NCBI GenBank assembly: GCA_009746045.1
Contig: RPFO01000310.1
Coordinates: 4,632,317 to 4,696,316 of the forward strand
Length of the DNA stretch: 64,000 nucleotides
DNA from: Mesostigma viride
Taxonomy: Eukaryota; Streptophyta; Mesostigmatophyceae; Mesostigmatales; Mesostigmataceae
Direction of reading: 5' to 3'
Translations under genes and position numbers: made by a program
Part shown: positions 25,276 through 50,819 of the stretch, in pieces
Numbering within the stretch: the first letter of the stretch is position 1
How the letters are laid out: every line of letters begins with the position of its first letter
Notes under the pieces: model-generated
What the model was told of the DNA's origin: nothing
What the model saw: only the letters and a program-made list of their open reading frames with translations
Databases searched by the model: none

Positions 25276-25299
25276 CTATTTCACTTCCTTCCGCGGTAT

Positions 25300-25820
25300 G
25301 GATTGAGTGATCCATGCCGGCTGTAGTTGTTTGGTCGTGGTGGCGGCGCCACCGGCATCGCCTGAGCGGGCAAGTGCAGTTGCCCTGGCGTGCCGAGCTG
25401 GGACGAGTTTCACTTTGACGTCAACCAGCCCGGCTATTTTGACAAGCTCAACCCCGACTACAGATTCCAGTCCTAGGTGTTTTGGGGATCGCACGCCTCG
25501 CTTCTTGAGCTGTGCAAGCACCTCCTCCAACGGAACCGCCTCCACGATGACCGAGCATTATTCGTAATCAATCGGTTGAATCACTCAACAGCCACTCTCG
25601 CCACCGCCTTCAGAAGTACGCCTTGGTCTCCCTCCTCGGGCGCACCGCCGAGGAGATCTGGGCCACCACCACCACCGCCGCCACCTTGACCAACACCTCC
25701 ATCCGCTCCATCCTCAAGGAGGCCTTCGAGCAACACATGACACCCCGCCTCGCTGCAGATGCATGTAGTGGCGGCCATGGGCCGGAGGCGGCACTCTGGC
25801 TGTCGAGCTTCCCCTAGCTC
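25300..25820 (+). pseudogene. Unrecognised broken reading frame
   Basis: Plus-strand frames give protein-like strings in two frames: FDVNQPGYFDKLNPDYRFQS, then LLELCKHLLQRNRLHDDRAL, then in a shifted frame QKYALVSLLGRTAEEIWATT and SILKEAFEQHMTPRLA. The helical, non-repetitive look suggests a decayed coding sequence with stops and frameshifts, possibly from the same mobile element as the neighbouring reverse-transcriptase fragment. I do not recognise the family. Confidence 0.3.
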
Positions 25821-26033
25821 TCCTTCACCGACCACCACCGCCACCTCCAAGCTCCTCGCCTCCACCGCCACCGTGCTCCGTGGTCCCCCAACGGGGACAC
25901 AAGACTAATTAATTTCTTCAGTTGCCGGTGGCCGGCAGTGAGAGAATGTGGGGCGTGCGGCCCGGCGGCTCCTTCAGTCCTCGTCCGTCGTGTACAGGCG
26001 CCGGGCGGGGCCGGGGTCACCCCCAGTGAACAC

Positions 26034-26080
26034 GGTTGAAGGTTCCTTTACTGTGTATTGACACCCACGTGACGCAGTCA
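26034..26080 (+). repeat. Direct repeat carrying a CACGTGAC half-site, copy 2
   Basis: Partner of 24612-24658. It reads CACGTGACGCAGTCAAGG, so the palindrome of copy 1 is interrupted here. Confidence 0.65.
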
Positions 26081-26089
26081 AGGCATTGG

Positions 26090-28576
26090 TAGCAAACCAT
26101 TACCTGGGTAGTGATGACACATGACGACATGAGTTGGTGAACCAAGAGCTAGATGGTGCTATGGTAGGCAATGATGCAAGCTGTGACAGGAGGTAGCATT
26201 AATTCCTGTGATGAACTCTGCTTGCCTGCTGAGGTCTGGCAGGTACGGCCAAATTCTTCTAGCAACTTCCAGTTTGCCAGGTTGTGTCCGTACCACATGC
26301 GACCACCTGGCCTAGCTGGCCTAGCTGGCCATCCAACAACTGACCCAACGCAATGGCAACTCGAGGTCCGAGAAGGTCGTAAAGGCATATTTTTCCTGAG
26401 ACGACGTCGTCGATACCATCCGGCGTTTACTTTGAAACAGGAAATGGTGTTTATTCCCTCTTGGCTGCATGTTTGGATCTTGTGATTGCGCGTATGCGGA
26501 AGAGGTGGCCGGTCGTTTTCCCAAACTTCGTGCAAAGGAGCAGCGCGAAGTAACTAAATACCTTGGCGTCCAGAAACGTAAGTTTTGCTTATCCAACTTC
26601 CTTGCGCGTGCATAGGTAGTGCGGATTGAGGGCTTGGTGGGCCGCCGGCTTTTCCAGTAATTACCATCTTTGCCGGCTTGCCGGTGAAACCCACTTTGCA
26701 TGCTGAATTCTAGAGAATCAATTGCTCATAAAACTAAGCAGACAAATTCTGCCCTCAACAAAGACGAAATGAGAGTGAAACGATGTCATGTGTTACCGCC
26801 CGACAAGCTTGTCGCAGGGATTTTGTTATTGCCATATGAATAAATGTAGTTTAAGATGTTGGTATGGAAGTCCCACGGTTTTGGTTTTTACTGTTGGATG
26901 GTGGCGCTGACTAACTTCCAAACGTTATATAATGGCTAGGTTCGTCATGTATCTTTACAGCATGCTAACACTTCGGCATCGGTTGTTAAAGTTGTATGTA
27001 GGGTCGGCAGCTGTTGCCGAGGATGCCATCAGCTGCGCCCGGCGCTCATCCCATTTGCTTCAGCCGTGCCGGTTTGCAACATAACGATGCTCGTTGTCTC
27101 TTTGATAACAAGGCCCGTTCATGATTACTGCTTTACACGAAAATCTGGCTATTGGGCACCTCTTTTTTGTATATAAGGTCGTTTGCTTCCTGATGTTGCA
27201 TAACATGCTCCTTCATTGTCCTACCATGCCAACCGCGTTGTGCTTCCTGGTTTCTCAGGGCATTCACTTGAATGGCTCGTGTCCTGAGGCGTGGCCCGCT
27301 GCGCTATATGGAGGCTGGAGAATCGAGGTTTGTGTTTACCACGTGCATGTTTACATGTTTGTGTTTACCACGCGCGCGCGTGTGTGTGTGTTAAGGTTTG
27401 TGTTTACGTCATGCATGTATAGGCCGGTTTGGTCATAACACGCAATGTATGGTTAGGTTTGGGTGTACCACGGGTCCAATTTAGGCATCTACCCAGCTGA
27501 TGACGATGGTTGATGGTGGTTACGCCCGCATCATCATGCACCTAGAACACGGGTATGGGTCGGCAGGGTCCAGACAAACCTCCTTCCGACCCCCTCGCTA
27601 ATGATGCCCAGGGCCTGTGGCTATGCAATCTAATCAAAGTACTTAATGTACTACAACATAAATAACGATTTCAAGTCAGAGAATCCTTTGCCCTCAGATA
27701 GACACGGCCGGATGGTGGCCGTGATCTGTCTCTGTACCTGAAAGCTTTTGCATCGTTTTTGTTGATTTCCCCATGACGATTGGCGATGGAACACGGAAAA
27801 GAATTACAAGGAAAAGGGATGTGGCCAGATCATAGGGTGGATCGTGTGCCAGTTTAAGCACGAGGCCATGTGCTGGCCTATGTGGGGTTGCAGGTCGAGC
27901 GTTTCGTTTGTCAAGATTTGTGGCGTTGTGTGTTTGGGGGTGCGGTATTTGTATGTCGACCAATAATGGCGCATATGCGCGACACATGGCGGGTGATGGC
28001 TATGGGGATGGTTCTGGAGGATCTTACATGAACCTGGGGTGACATGTTCTTATGGGTGGGTTCCCCTTCCGCGGGTTGTCTCCCGTGTATATCTAGCAAA
28101 CTAGGCATCGAGTCCGTGTTCGGTGGGTTGATTGGAAGAGAGTTGGCTTGGGTTCCCTAAAGCACAGCTCATTTTTCAGCTGCATGAGGGGTTGTGCGAG
28201 AGGCAAGCAACCCTGGTATGGGCTTGGAAAGACCGATTGATTTTGCTCTGATTGGTGGATATTTTCTTGTGTGGAGCATATTGCTCTGTTCCTCACATTA
28301 TGGGCTGGGGACTCCCAATCTGTTGTACTCCTGTGACCTCCCAGTGGAAACATGTGAATTTAATCTATGGTGATGGGCTGGGCGGATGGGTAACCCCGAC
28401 CTTTTGAGCACTGGCCTGTATTACTGGACTATGCAGTTTGCTGTAAGGGTTCAGTTTGTGGCATTATGTTGTAACGGAGAGCGCCATGGTAGGGCTTTGA
28501 AAAGAACTTTGAGAGCAGCGCCCATAAAGCCAATTTATAGATAGATTAGAGACAGTGACCAGGGGGCTGCAACCTC
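26090..28576. other. Intergenic region 5' of the remodeller gene, nothing recognised
   Basis: About 2.5 kb with short frames only. It contains small GT- and CG-rich tracts near 27340-27420. The promoter of the downstream remodeller presumably lies at its right end, but I see no TATA box or other element that I would defend. Confidence 0.4.
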
Positions 28577-42364
<13,788 letters not shown>

Positions 42365-42367
42365 GTA

Positions 42368-42590
42368 GTTAATTAATCAATTAAACACACGCTCCCGTTG
42401 GGGAGGCACGGAGCACTTGTAATGATACAGAGTTGAAGTGCTTTTCATCCCTGTATGTTGCACACCGGGAAGTGGGCGGATACACCCGTCTTCCCTCATG
42501 CCCGGAGGCAAGCCACAGCTGCAATCGAAAGTACTCACGAGGAAAGGTCTGGCATAACTGTGGGTGCACCAGTGCTGAAATGTGAGTGGA
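42368..42590 (+). repeat. Hairpin element, copy H2, in the remodeller 3' UTR region
   Basis: It starts in a TTAA-rich stretch only a few bases after the remodeller stop codon. The hairpin ACGCTCCCG ... GGCACGGAGCAC is followed by about 170 bp homologous to 9165-9340. Confidence 0.65.
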
Positions 42591-42597
42591 TGGCATT

Positions 42598-42815
42598 AAA
42601 AATAAAACTAAATTAAACACGTGCTCCCGTTGGGAAGGCACGGAGCACCTTAGTGCTTTTAATCCCTGAGTGTGCACAAGGGGTAGGGGGGCAGAGACCC
42701 CTTCCCTCACGCCACAGGCATGCCACAGGCCGGGTGCTCACTCGGACCAGTCTAACTAAACGATCCGGGGCATCCCCTGTGTGTAATATGTCCCGTGCAT
42801 GTGAGCATTGCATTA
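42598..42815 (+). repeat. Hairpin element, copy H3
   Basis: It begins with the hairpin ACGTGCTCCCGTTGGGAAGG..ACGGAGCACC and closely matches H4 (shared AATCCCTGAGTGTGCACAA, CTCACGCCACAGGCATGCC and TAACTAAACGAT). Confidence 0.7.
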
Positions 42816-43072
42816 ATTAATTCATAAATTAAACACGTGCTCCCATTGGGTAGTCACGGAGCACCAAAGTGCTTTCAATCCCTGAGTGTGCACAACGGGT
42901 AGCCTGGCCGGGGGCAGAGAACCCCCCCTTCCCTCACGCCACAGGCATGCCGGCCACAGGGTGCTCAATCGGACCCCTCTAACTAAACGATCAGGGGCAT
43001 CCCCTATGGGTGCAATATGTCGGGCCGTGTGAGCATTGCATTAATTAATTGATTAATTAATTAAGAACATAA
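42816..43072 (+). repeat. Hairpin element, copy H4
   Basis: Tandem neighbour of H3 with the same hairpin and body. It ends in a long TTAA-rich run (43041-43065). Confidence 0.7.
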
Positions 43073-43160
43073 CCTGGTTCCTCTCAAGAAGGTTCCAGCC
43101 GTGTTCAGCCCGTCTCACGGTTCGAGACTGAACAAGTCTCGAGTGCAGACACGTGTGTAG

Positions 43161-43447
43161 TACTCCTACACACAGATCTCAAATGATTTATCTAGTAGGT
43201 ACCGAATCCGAAAGGCTTGCATCACTCCCCGGAAAGGAGAACTTTTGCGGATGACTGTAGGTGTCAGCTGGCGATGCCCTAGGATCCGGAGACGTCCGTC
43301 CTATAGTCAGCAAATTAAATTGGTGCGAGAGGTCCCCAGTTCGATTCCGGCCTGGATTCATTTGCAGATCGCGTTTTTCCGCGTTTTCCGCAGACCGGCC
43401 CTGAACGCAAATGGTTTTCACCTTTGCGGCGTGCCAAATCAGAATAT
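43161..43447 (+). mobile_element. tRNA-derived SINE-like repeat, copy S2
   Basis: Full-length homologue of 9365-9648. The B-box-like AGTTCGATTCC lies at about 43338-43348 and the opposite strand reads RNRTGDLS, a peptide typical of antisense tRNA-derived repeats. It follows hairpin elements, as copy S1 does. Confidence 0.55.
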
Positions 43448-43465
43448 AACCTGGTTGTCTCCTTG

Positions 43466-43640
43466 ATAACTCCGTTGGGAGTATACGTAACACATGGCCC
43501 TGAGAAGGGGGGCTATATGGTTTTTAATACATTCCGGGCTACAACCTGCAGGTGGGGGATGTAAACAGCCACCTACTCTGGGTGCACATGGTGCACCTGC
43601 ACCGCCATGTATTCCAGCAGCTAACGTGCGGTCATCCACA
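43466..43640 (+). repeat. Dispersed CTCCGTTGGGAGT repeat, copy 1
   Basis: It begins with a small palindrome (ACTCCGTTGGGAGT) and contains TTTTTAATACATTCCGGGCT and GGTGCACCTGCAC. It is homologous to 44045-44200 in the same orientation and to 25140-25275 in reverse. Confidence 0.65.
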
Positions 43641-43643
43641 CGT

Positions 43644-44520
43644 ACCTCAGACTAGGGAATATATACCAGTAGTGTAGATTAGTCAGGCTTAGCCTAGCAT
43701 GTGGCCCACGCGCAATCGCGCCCATAATGGCCCCCATGGATGATGCCTTCAACACTTACTTAGCCATGCCATGCCTATAATGGGACCTCCCATGGATGTT
43801 GCACTAAGAATTTAGCCATGCTAAGCCTATGCAGAGAGACGCTCTCTGTTGAGAAGCCATGCCCTAGCTCTTGTATTAACATTCGCCACAAATCTAGCTA
43901 GGTACCTTGCCCTCGTATAAATCCCTCGCGCCCCGGTGCGCAACAACAGCCGTTCTTACATGAACAGGTCAGACACACGCACTGCGCAGGTCAGAACAGT
44001 TAATTAATTAATTAATTTATTTATTTATTAATTAGAAACATGACTCCGTTGGGAGTACATGTAGCACATATCCCTGAGAAGGGGCATATGGCTTTTAATA
44101 CATTCTGGGCTACTTCCTGCAAGGGTGCCGGAATGTAAGCTACCCTTGCTCTAGGTCAGTGCACCATGCAGGGCACCTGCACCCTCATGATCTTCACACT
44201 ATGCCCAGCTAAGGGGGAGTATGTCATGTGGGGGAAGATCATCATGGCTATACAAGATTACCCGATTTCTGGCCTGCGCTGGTTGTCTCTTTGATACAAG
44301 AGCTAGGGCATGGCTTCTCGACAGAGAGCATCTCTCTACGTGGCATAGCATGGCTAAATTCTTAATGCGACATCCATGGGGGTCCCATTATAGGCAGGGC
44401 GTGGCTAAATTCTGAAGGCGTCATCCATGGGGGCCATTATGGGCGCACATGCGCGTGGGCCACATGCTAGGCTAAGCCTGACTAATCTGCACTACTGGTA
44501 TATATTCCCTAGTCTGAGGT
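43644..44520. mobile_element. Foldback element with ~230-bp terminal inverted repeats
   Basis: The left arm 43644-43875 and right arm 44294-44520 are inverted copies (about 85% identical by eye), starting ACCTCAGACTAGGGAATATA on both outer ends. The 418-bp centre contains another dispersed repeat (44045-44200) and no transposase frame. This is a non-autonomous foldback or MITE-type element. Confidence 0.7.
44045..44200 (+). repeat. Dispersed CTCCGTTGGGAGT repeat, copy 2
   Basis: It follows a TTAA/TTTA-rich tract (44000-44035). The string GACTCCGTTGGGAGTACATG and a body with CTTTTAATACATTCTGGGCT match copy 1. It lies inside the foldback element. Confidence 0.65.
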
Positions 44521-44566
44521 GGCAGGAGGGGGCTGCCAGGGCTTGTGGTCAACGTGGATGACCGCC

Positions 44567-45696
44567 CTGTCGCGTTTGCGTGCCATTATATCCTAGCCTA
44601 TCACTTGGAAGGCATATCCATAGCAATAGAGTACTCTTGTGTGTGATCCACTATATAAATCCTGTGAGAGATGCAGGTCACGGACATACTTGGCCGCCGA
44701 CCTCATGACAGGCAATTCCGTAGCCAGCCAGGTGTAGAATAAAACCATGATGCTTTATATATTTGGAAAGCAACCAAACCATTCACATTTAATTTCAAAA
44801 GACATCGACAAGAATACAAGTGTTGTCTAGTCGTATAATGTCGTACTTGTGCGTCACTGTCCAAATAAGGCTAAGCGGTTCTTGATAACCTAGCAGGCCT
44901 CGGGTGACGCCACACTGCTCCGCTTGGCTTACGGCTGGCAGTGTCCTTTAGCGCCCCCTATCCTGTCTACCTATCCCGCTTACCCCAGCTATGGCTCACT
45001 GGCCAACGACGACCGGGTTCCTTCCCGAGTCTCGCCCACAATACACACATCATCTTGACGAAACCAAACAGTTATCACTTCCGTCAACCAATCTCATGAC
45101 AATTACTCATTGCAACCACTCTCGGGGGCTGCTCCGGATTGTTCCACTATTAAACCCCTTGACGACAACACCAAGTTGTGAGGGAGAGTAACGAGCGAAC
45201 AACGACCACCATGGCCGCTGCCGTGCTCCTAAATACCTCCAAAAATCCCGGCATCCATGCGCTGTCGCATTTGCCAGCAAGCCGCCTGACGTGCAGTTAG
45301 ACTGCCAGCAAAATGCAGAGCAAGTCTGTTCGACACCCACGTGCGAGCCAGCACACCGCACACTACGATCTGCGTATCTAGCTTTGTCCGATGGACTGAA
45401 CATCATTCCGTCTGGACAATACAAAAGATTCGTAACTGCCAAATGTCACGCACCGGAATATTGCGCAAGCCACCAAGGCTTTGCGCCCCAAAGTCTTGCG
45501 CCTAAACCTAAGTCAGGTCACCTAAGACTGTCACTCTAGAAATTCAGGCCTTTCCGGCGCGGCGCTCCACACCGGCCCAAGGAACAAAGCCTGCGGCCTA
45601 CTGAATCGGAACCAACCAAACGTCGGTAACGATTCCGATTACGGCAACCGCGTAACTTCTTGAGTGCACGGACGTAAATGATCACGGACGTGACAG
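44567..45696. repeat. Tandem unit 1 (1130 bp, internally deleted)
   Basis: First of three tandem units. It begins CTGTCGCGTTTGCGTGCC and is nearly identical to units 2 and 3, but lacks about 307 bp present in them after the string GTGATCCACTATAT. Small frames (e.g. at 44991 and 45291) recur in all units but show no family similarity, so I do not call genes. Confidence 0.9.
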
Positions 45697-47133
45697 CTGT
45701 CGCGTTTGCGTGCCATTATATCCTAGCCTATCACTTGGAAGGCATATCCATAGCAATAGAGTACTCTTGTGTGTGATCCACTATATTCCCCCCCACTTTT
45801 TAGCTCGAAAAAATGAAGAGCCAAAAAGTCAAAAAGAGGATCACAAGGGAAAAAAAATTCCCACGACAGGACCACACATGCTTTTCAAATAGGCTAAGCA
45901 ATAACCTCTTCAGTGCTTTTTCAAGGATAAGCATAATCCTCTTCATGGCTTTTTCAAGGATAAGCCTAATCCTCTTCATAGCTTTTTACAGGATAAGCTT
46001 AATCCTCTTCCAAGTGCTCGTCCCTGCAAGCACCTTGGGTATACCTCCGGCTCGGGCTGGCCGAACTGAACCCGCCAAGGGTTGTTCGCTCGTTAAAATC
46101 CTGTGAGATGCAGGTCACGGACATACTTGGCCGCCGACCTCATGACAGGCAATTCCGTAGCCAGCCAGGTGTAGAATAAAACCATGATGCTTTATATATT
46201 TGGAAAGCAACCAAACCATTCACATTTAATTTCAAAAGACATCGACAAGAATACAAGTGTTGTCTAGTCGTATAATGTCGTACTTGTGCGTCACTGTCCA
46301 AATAAGGCTAAGCGGTTCTTGATAACCTAGCAGGCCTCGGGTGACGCCACACTGCTCCGCTTGGCTTACGGCTGGCAGTGTCCTTTAGCGCCCCCTATCC
46401 TGTCTACCTATCCCGCTTACCCCAGCTATGGCTCACTGGCCAACGACGACCGGGTTCCTTCCCGAGTCTCGCCCACAATACACACATCATCTTGACGAAA
46501 CCAAACAGTTATCACTTCCGTCAACCAATCTCATGACAATTACTCATTGCAACCACTCTCGGGGGCTGCTCCGGATTGTTCCACTATTAAACCCCTTGAC
46601 GACAACACCAAGTTGTGAGGGAGAGTAACGAGCGAACAACGACCACCATGGCCGCTGCCGTGCTCCTAAATACCTCCAAAAATCCCGGCATCCATGCGCT
46701 GTCGCATTTGCCAGCAAGCCGCCTGACGTGCAGTTAGACTGCCAGCAAAATGCAGAGCAAGTCTGTTCGACAGCCACGTGCGAGCCAGCACACCGCACAC
46801 TACGATCTGCGTATCTAGCTTTGTCCGATGGACTGAACATCATTCCGTCTGGACAATACAAAAGATTCGTAACTGCCAAATGTCACGCACCGGAATATTG
46901 CGCAAGCCACCAAGGCTTTGCGCCCCAAAGTCTTGCGCCTAAACCTAAGTCAGGTCACCTAAGACTGTCACTCTAGAAATTCAGGCCTTTCCGGCGCGGC
47001 GCTCCACACCGGCCCAAGGAACAAAGCCTGCGGCCTACTGAATCGGAACCAACCAAACGTCGGTAACGATTCCGATTACGGCAACCGCGTAACTTCTTGA
47101 GTGCACGGACGTAAATGATCACGGACGTGACAG
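45697..47133. repeat. Tandem unit 2 (1437 bp)
   Basis: Full unit. Its extra 307 bp contain four copies of a roughly 34-bp subrepeat (45899-46019) built around AGGATAAGCxTAATCCT, a near-palindrome, plus an A-rich tract. It differs from unit 3 at only a handful of positions, e.g. CAGCCACG against CACCCACG. Confidence 0.9.
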
Positions 47134-48574
47134 CTGTCGCGTTTGCGTGCCATTATATCCTAGCCTATCACTTGGAAGGCATATCCATAGCAATAGAGTA
47201 CTCTTGTGTGTGATCCACTATATTCCCCCCCACTTTTTAGCTCGAAAAAATGAAGAGCCAAAAAGTCAAAAAGAGGATCACATAGGGAAAAAAAATTCCC
47301 ACGACAGGACCACACATGCTTTTCAAATAGGCTAAGCAATAACCTCTTCAGTGCTTTTTCAAGGATAAGCATAATCCTCTTCATGGCTTTTTCAAGGATA
47401 AGCCTAATCCGCTTCATAGCTTTTTACAGGATAAGCTTAATCCTCTTCCAAGTGCTCGACCCTGCAAGCACCTTGGGTATACCTCCGGCTCGGGCTGGCC
47501 GAACTGAACCCGCCAAGGGTTGTTCGCTCGTTAAAATCCTGTGAGAGATGCAGGTCACGGACATACTTGGCCGCCGACCTCATGACAGGCAATTCCGTAG
47601 CCAGCCAGGTGTAGAATAAAACCATGATGCTTTATATATTTGGAAAGCAACCAAACCATTCACATTTAATTTCAAAAGACATCGACAAGAATACAAGTGT
47701 TGTCTAGTCGTATAATGTCGTACTTGTGCGTCACTGTCCAAATAAGGCTAAGCGGTTCTTGATAACCTAGCAGGCCTCGGGTGACGCCACACTGCTCCGC
47801 TTGGCTTACGGCTGGCAGTGTCCTTTAGCGCCCCCTATCCTGTCTACCTATCCCGCTTACCCCAGCTATGGCTCACTGGCCAACGACGACCGGGTTCCTT
47901 CCCGAGTCTCGCCCACAATACACACATCATCTTGACGAAACCAAACAGTTATCACTTCCGTCAACCAATCTCATGACAATTACTCATTGCAACCACTCTC
48001 GGGGGCTGCTCCGGATTGTTCCACTATTAAACCCCTTGACGACAACACCAAGTTGTGAGGGAGAGTAACGAGCGAACAACGACCACCATGGCCGCTGCCG
48101 TGCTCCTAAATACCTCCAAAAATCCCGGCATCCATGCGCTGTCGCATTTGCCAGCAAGCCGCCTGACGTGCAGTTAGACTGCCAGCAAAATGCAGAGCAA
48201 GTCTGTTCGACACCCACGTGCGAGCCAGCACACCGCACACTACGATCTGCGTATCTAGCTTTGTCCGATGGACTGAACATCATTCCGTCTGGACAATACA
48301 AAAGATTCGTAACTGCCAAATGTCACGCACCGGAATATTGCGCAAGCCACCAAGGCTTTGCGCCCCAAAGTCTTGCGCCTAAACCTAAGTCAGGTCACCT
48401 AAGACTGTCACTCTAGAAATTCAGGCCTTTCCGGCGCGGCGCTCCACACCGGCCCAAGGAACAAAGCCTGCGGCCTACTGAATCGGAACCAACCAAACGT
48501 CGGTAACGATTCCGATTACGGCAACCGCGTAACTTCTTGAGTGCACGGACGTAAATGATCACGGACGTGACAGC
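47134..48574. repeat. Tandem unit 3 (1441 bp)
   Basis: Full unit, more than 99% like unit 2 by eye. It ends at GACGTGACAGC, where the next sequence is not another unit but the minus-strand ORF1 remnant. Confidence 0.9.
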
Positions 48575-48870
48575 CCCCCTCCAGTATACCGGCTTCCCCC
48601 TTGCGCTCTGCCGGAGCTGAAGGTAGGTCGGCCATAGCTCGCGTCGCCGCTGTTGCTGGGCCAGGGTCAAGTCGTCGTCCAGCGTGAAGCGAGTCTAGCT
48701 CCGAGAGCTTCTTGCGGCATTTAAGGAATGACAGCTTGTCCGCCATGTACTTAAAGGTGAGGAGCACGGGTGCCGGGCCAGCCTTCCCCCGCGCGCGGGG
48801 GAGGCGGACAGCCGACATGTCCAGCTCACCAGTGAGTAGCATGGGGGCAAAAATGTCAGAACAGTTACCT
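48575..48870 (-). pseudogene. L1-type ORF1 remnant, best-preserved copy
   Basis: Minus-strand reading in order: VLLTFKYMADKLSFLKCRKK, then after a frameshift DDLTLAQQQRRRELWPTYLQ and KPVYWRG. This matches the RNA-binding half of L1-type ORF1 proteins (a V.F....K..L...R block followed by RRxLxPxxxxLR). Two frames are needed, so it is broken. The upstream coiled-coil half is not recognisable. Confidence 0.6.
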
Positions 48871-48879
48871 ACCGATAAT

Positions 48880-50025
48880 GGCCGAAAATCTGGCAAAAAG
48901 CACCCACTCGGTTTACGACGCAATGCAACCGATATTAATGCATGCCTGAGCACTTCACGGGCAGAACAACCCGGGCCAAAACCGCGATTTTACTGCTGCT
49001 ATCATGAATTCTATTTCATTCCGCGCGACCAAAAAATTCAGATTACCCCCCATGCCGATGGAAAATAAAAAACAACAGCGATATTGTAAACCAGCTGATT
49101 TCCACCACAAACGAACATCATAAACTTATCGTCTTTTAGGTTCGAGCACAACTTTTGCATTTCGCTTGCCCTATTGTCAAGGAGACAACCTATTATATTG
49201 TGGTAATTTCGCCTCAACGCAGTCGCCATGGCCACTTCCGCAAGGGGTGCGTGCACCGTGCACGCACTTTTCGCGGTATGGACGGTGCCTCGGACAGTGT
49301 CGCGAATTTTCCAAAAAATTCGCGCATATCCCATCCCCTTCATTAACTTTTTTATGCTGATGGAACAAAGAGATAATTTTGTTGATTCACAAATTAAGCA
49401 CTTGTCATTATTAAATATTACTCCACTCTGGCTCAAAACGAGCATGAGCGAGCATGAAGATCTCGAGTAGACGCTATCCCCACGGGTAGGGCAACCATTA
49501 AAGCAGCGTCTTAGATACAACGTCTTTCCCTCTCAAACGACGAATGTAGTCCTTACACAATGTTGGACCGCCACGTGTCTAGGAATGCTTACCTCAATCA
49601 CAGGCTTGCCAGCAGTGGCTTGTGTGCCCAGACGTCAACGGAGCAGTACTAATCACAAGATGGTTCGGACTTATGTATAGTTCATCTCAATTAGGATGGC
49701 CATGCATTCAACAAAGGCCAGCTGCCGGCATGTGTGCCATGCTGGGCATACTCGACATGATTCCTTCAGCCATCCAAATGGGCTATACCACTTATGTCTA
49801 GTAAGTTCATTTGCCTGTGGACCACCAAAGCTGCAATCCATCACAACGCAATGCCAGCCTGAACAATTCGCAATCCCAGCCAGATCCCGGTCAGGGGGAT
49901 ATTTATCGTTTCCTTGCGCTCGGGCTAATGCAGCCTCGCCCCTTTACTTCCCTGTAGCCCCGCCATAGTATCAAGGGGGAAATAGGGTGGAAATGTTCAA
50001 ACCTTCAACCCATGTCGGGAAGCAG
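48880..50025. other. Intergenic region, no gene recognised
   Basis: About 1.1 kb of AT-richer DNA. It holds a perfect 10-bp inverted repeat GTGCGTGCAC-C-GTGCACGCAC at 49247-49267 and a GTCAAGGAGACAACC string near 49176 related to the dispersed 37-bp motif. I see no coding signal. Confidence 0.5.
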
Positions 50026-50819
50026 TTAAGATGATGGTGGAAAGCAGTCCTCGAACTTCAGCTTTGGATGCTTGGCGTCAGAGTGCTCTCGCAGCTTGAC
50101 TTCCGCCGAAGTACACATGAACTGCTGGAGGCAGATCTTGCACTGCAAAACCAACAGAGAACGTAATTTTTGCCCCCCCCCCCCCCCCCCCCCCCCCGAG
50201 AAAACGGCGAAACAACGCCATTATTTAGCAAATACGGGCGGAACATTTGCGTTACTTTGTGCGCCCGTAACGGATAAAAAGTGCAAGCCTCTAACCAATC
50301 GACGGAGCCCGCCATAACAACTACGCAGAATGCCTGGCAAAATGACACACATATTAGGATTGGTTCTTGGGAAAAGAAAGGGCGACTACGCACCTTCAGG
50401 GTCATAGCTGCTTCGTTGGTCTTCAACTGGCTACCTGCAGTGAGTAGACCGAGGTATTAAAGAAGAAGATTATCAGTGCGGCGGCCATAAAACAGAGCCC
50501 GTTTAGTCCGTACGTGCTACTGCCCCATGACTTTCGGTAATAATATTCCTGCGGGCCAAAAAAAATTCCAAAAGGGGTTCACATTGCCACAAAGTAGCTC
50601 TCGAAACCTCGTGTCCAGTATTCGCTTATGTAACAGTTATAAATGTTATCTGTCGCTGTGTAGAAGCTCTGCATGATCATTCGCATGCAGGCACGTAATA
50701 TTACCCCGAGACGGAATTAATCATTATGTGTCTCTTTACTCACCAGCGGCAGACTTCTGGGCTGCCGCTAGTTTCCTCTCGCGCGCCTTGGCAGACTTTT
50801 GCCCGTTCCCTCCCCCCAT
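50026..50819 (-). CDS. Small 4F5/zinc-finger protein (At2g23090-like)
   Basis: Three exons on the minus strand: 50744-50819, 50394-50434 and 50026-50142, with GT-AG introns and matching phases (1 and 0). The product is 77 residues, about the usual 75-80 for this family. The N-terminus, MGGGNGQKSAKARERK, is the conserved basic 4F5/SERF-type segment; SQLKTNEAAMTLK follows; the C-terminal exon has CKICLQQFMC, then LREHSDAKHPK, a C2H2-like zinc finger with ligands C-x2-C and H-x4-H. The family is small, conserved in plants and algae with relatives in animals (ZNF706-like), probably nucleic-acid associated, with no firm biochemical role. The start is the only Met before GGGNGQKS. The downstream gene at 52960 is transcribed in the same direction. 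Confidence 0.92.
50173..50197. repeat. 25-C homopolymer in a zinc-finger-gene intron
   Basis: An uninterrupted run of 25 C on the plus strand (25 G in the transcript) within intron 2 of the 4F5/zinc-finger gene. Its exact length is likely unreliable in any assembly. Confidence 0.9.

Noticed and set aside
44991-48416. Thrice-repeated small frames (66, 82 and 111 residues) in the tandem units
   Set aside because: They recur only because the DNA is duplicated; no codon-bias or family evidence supports coding.
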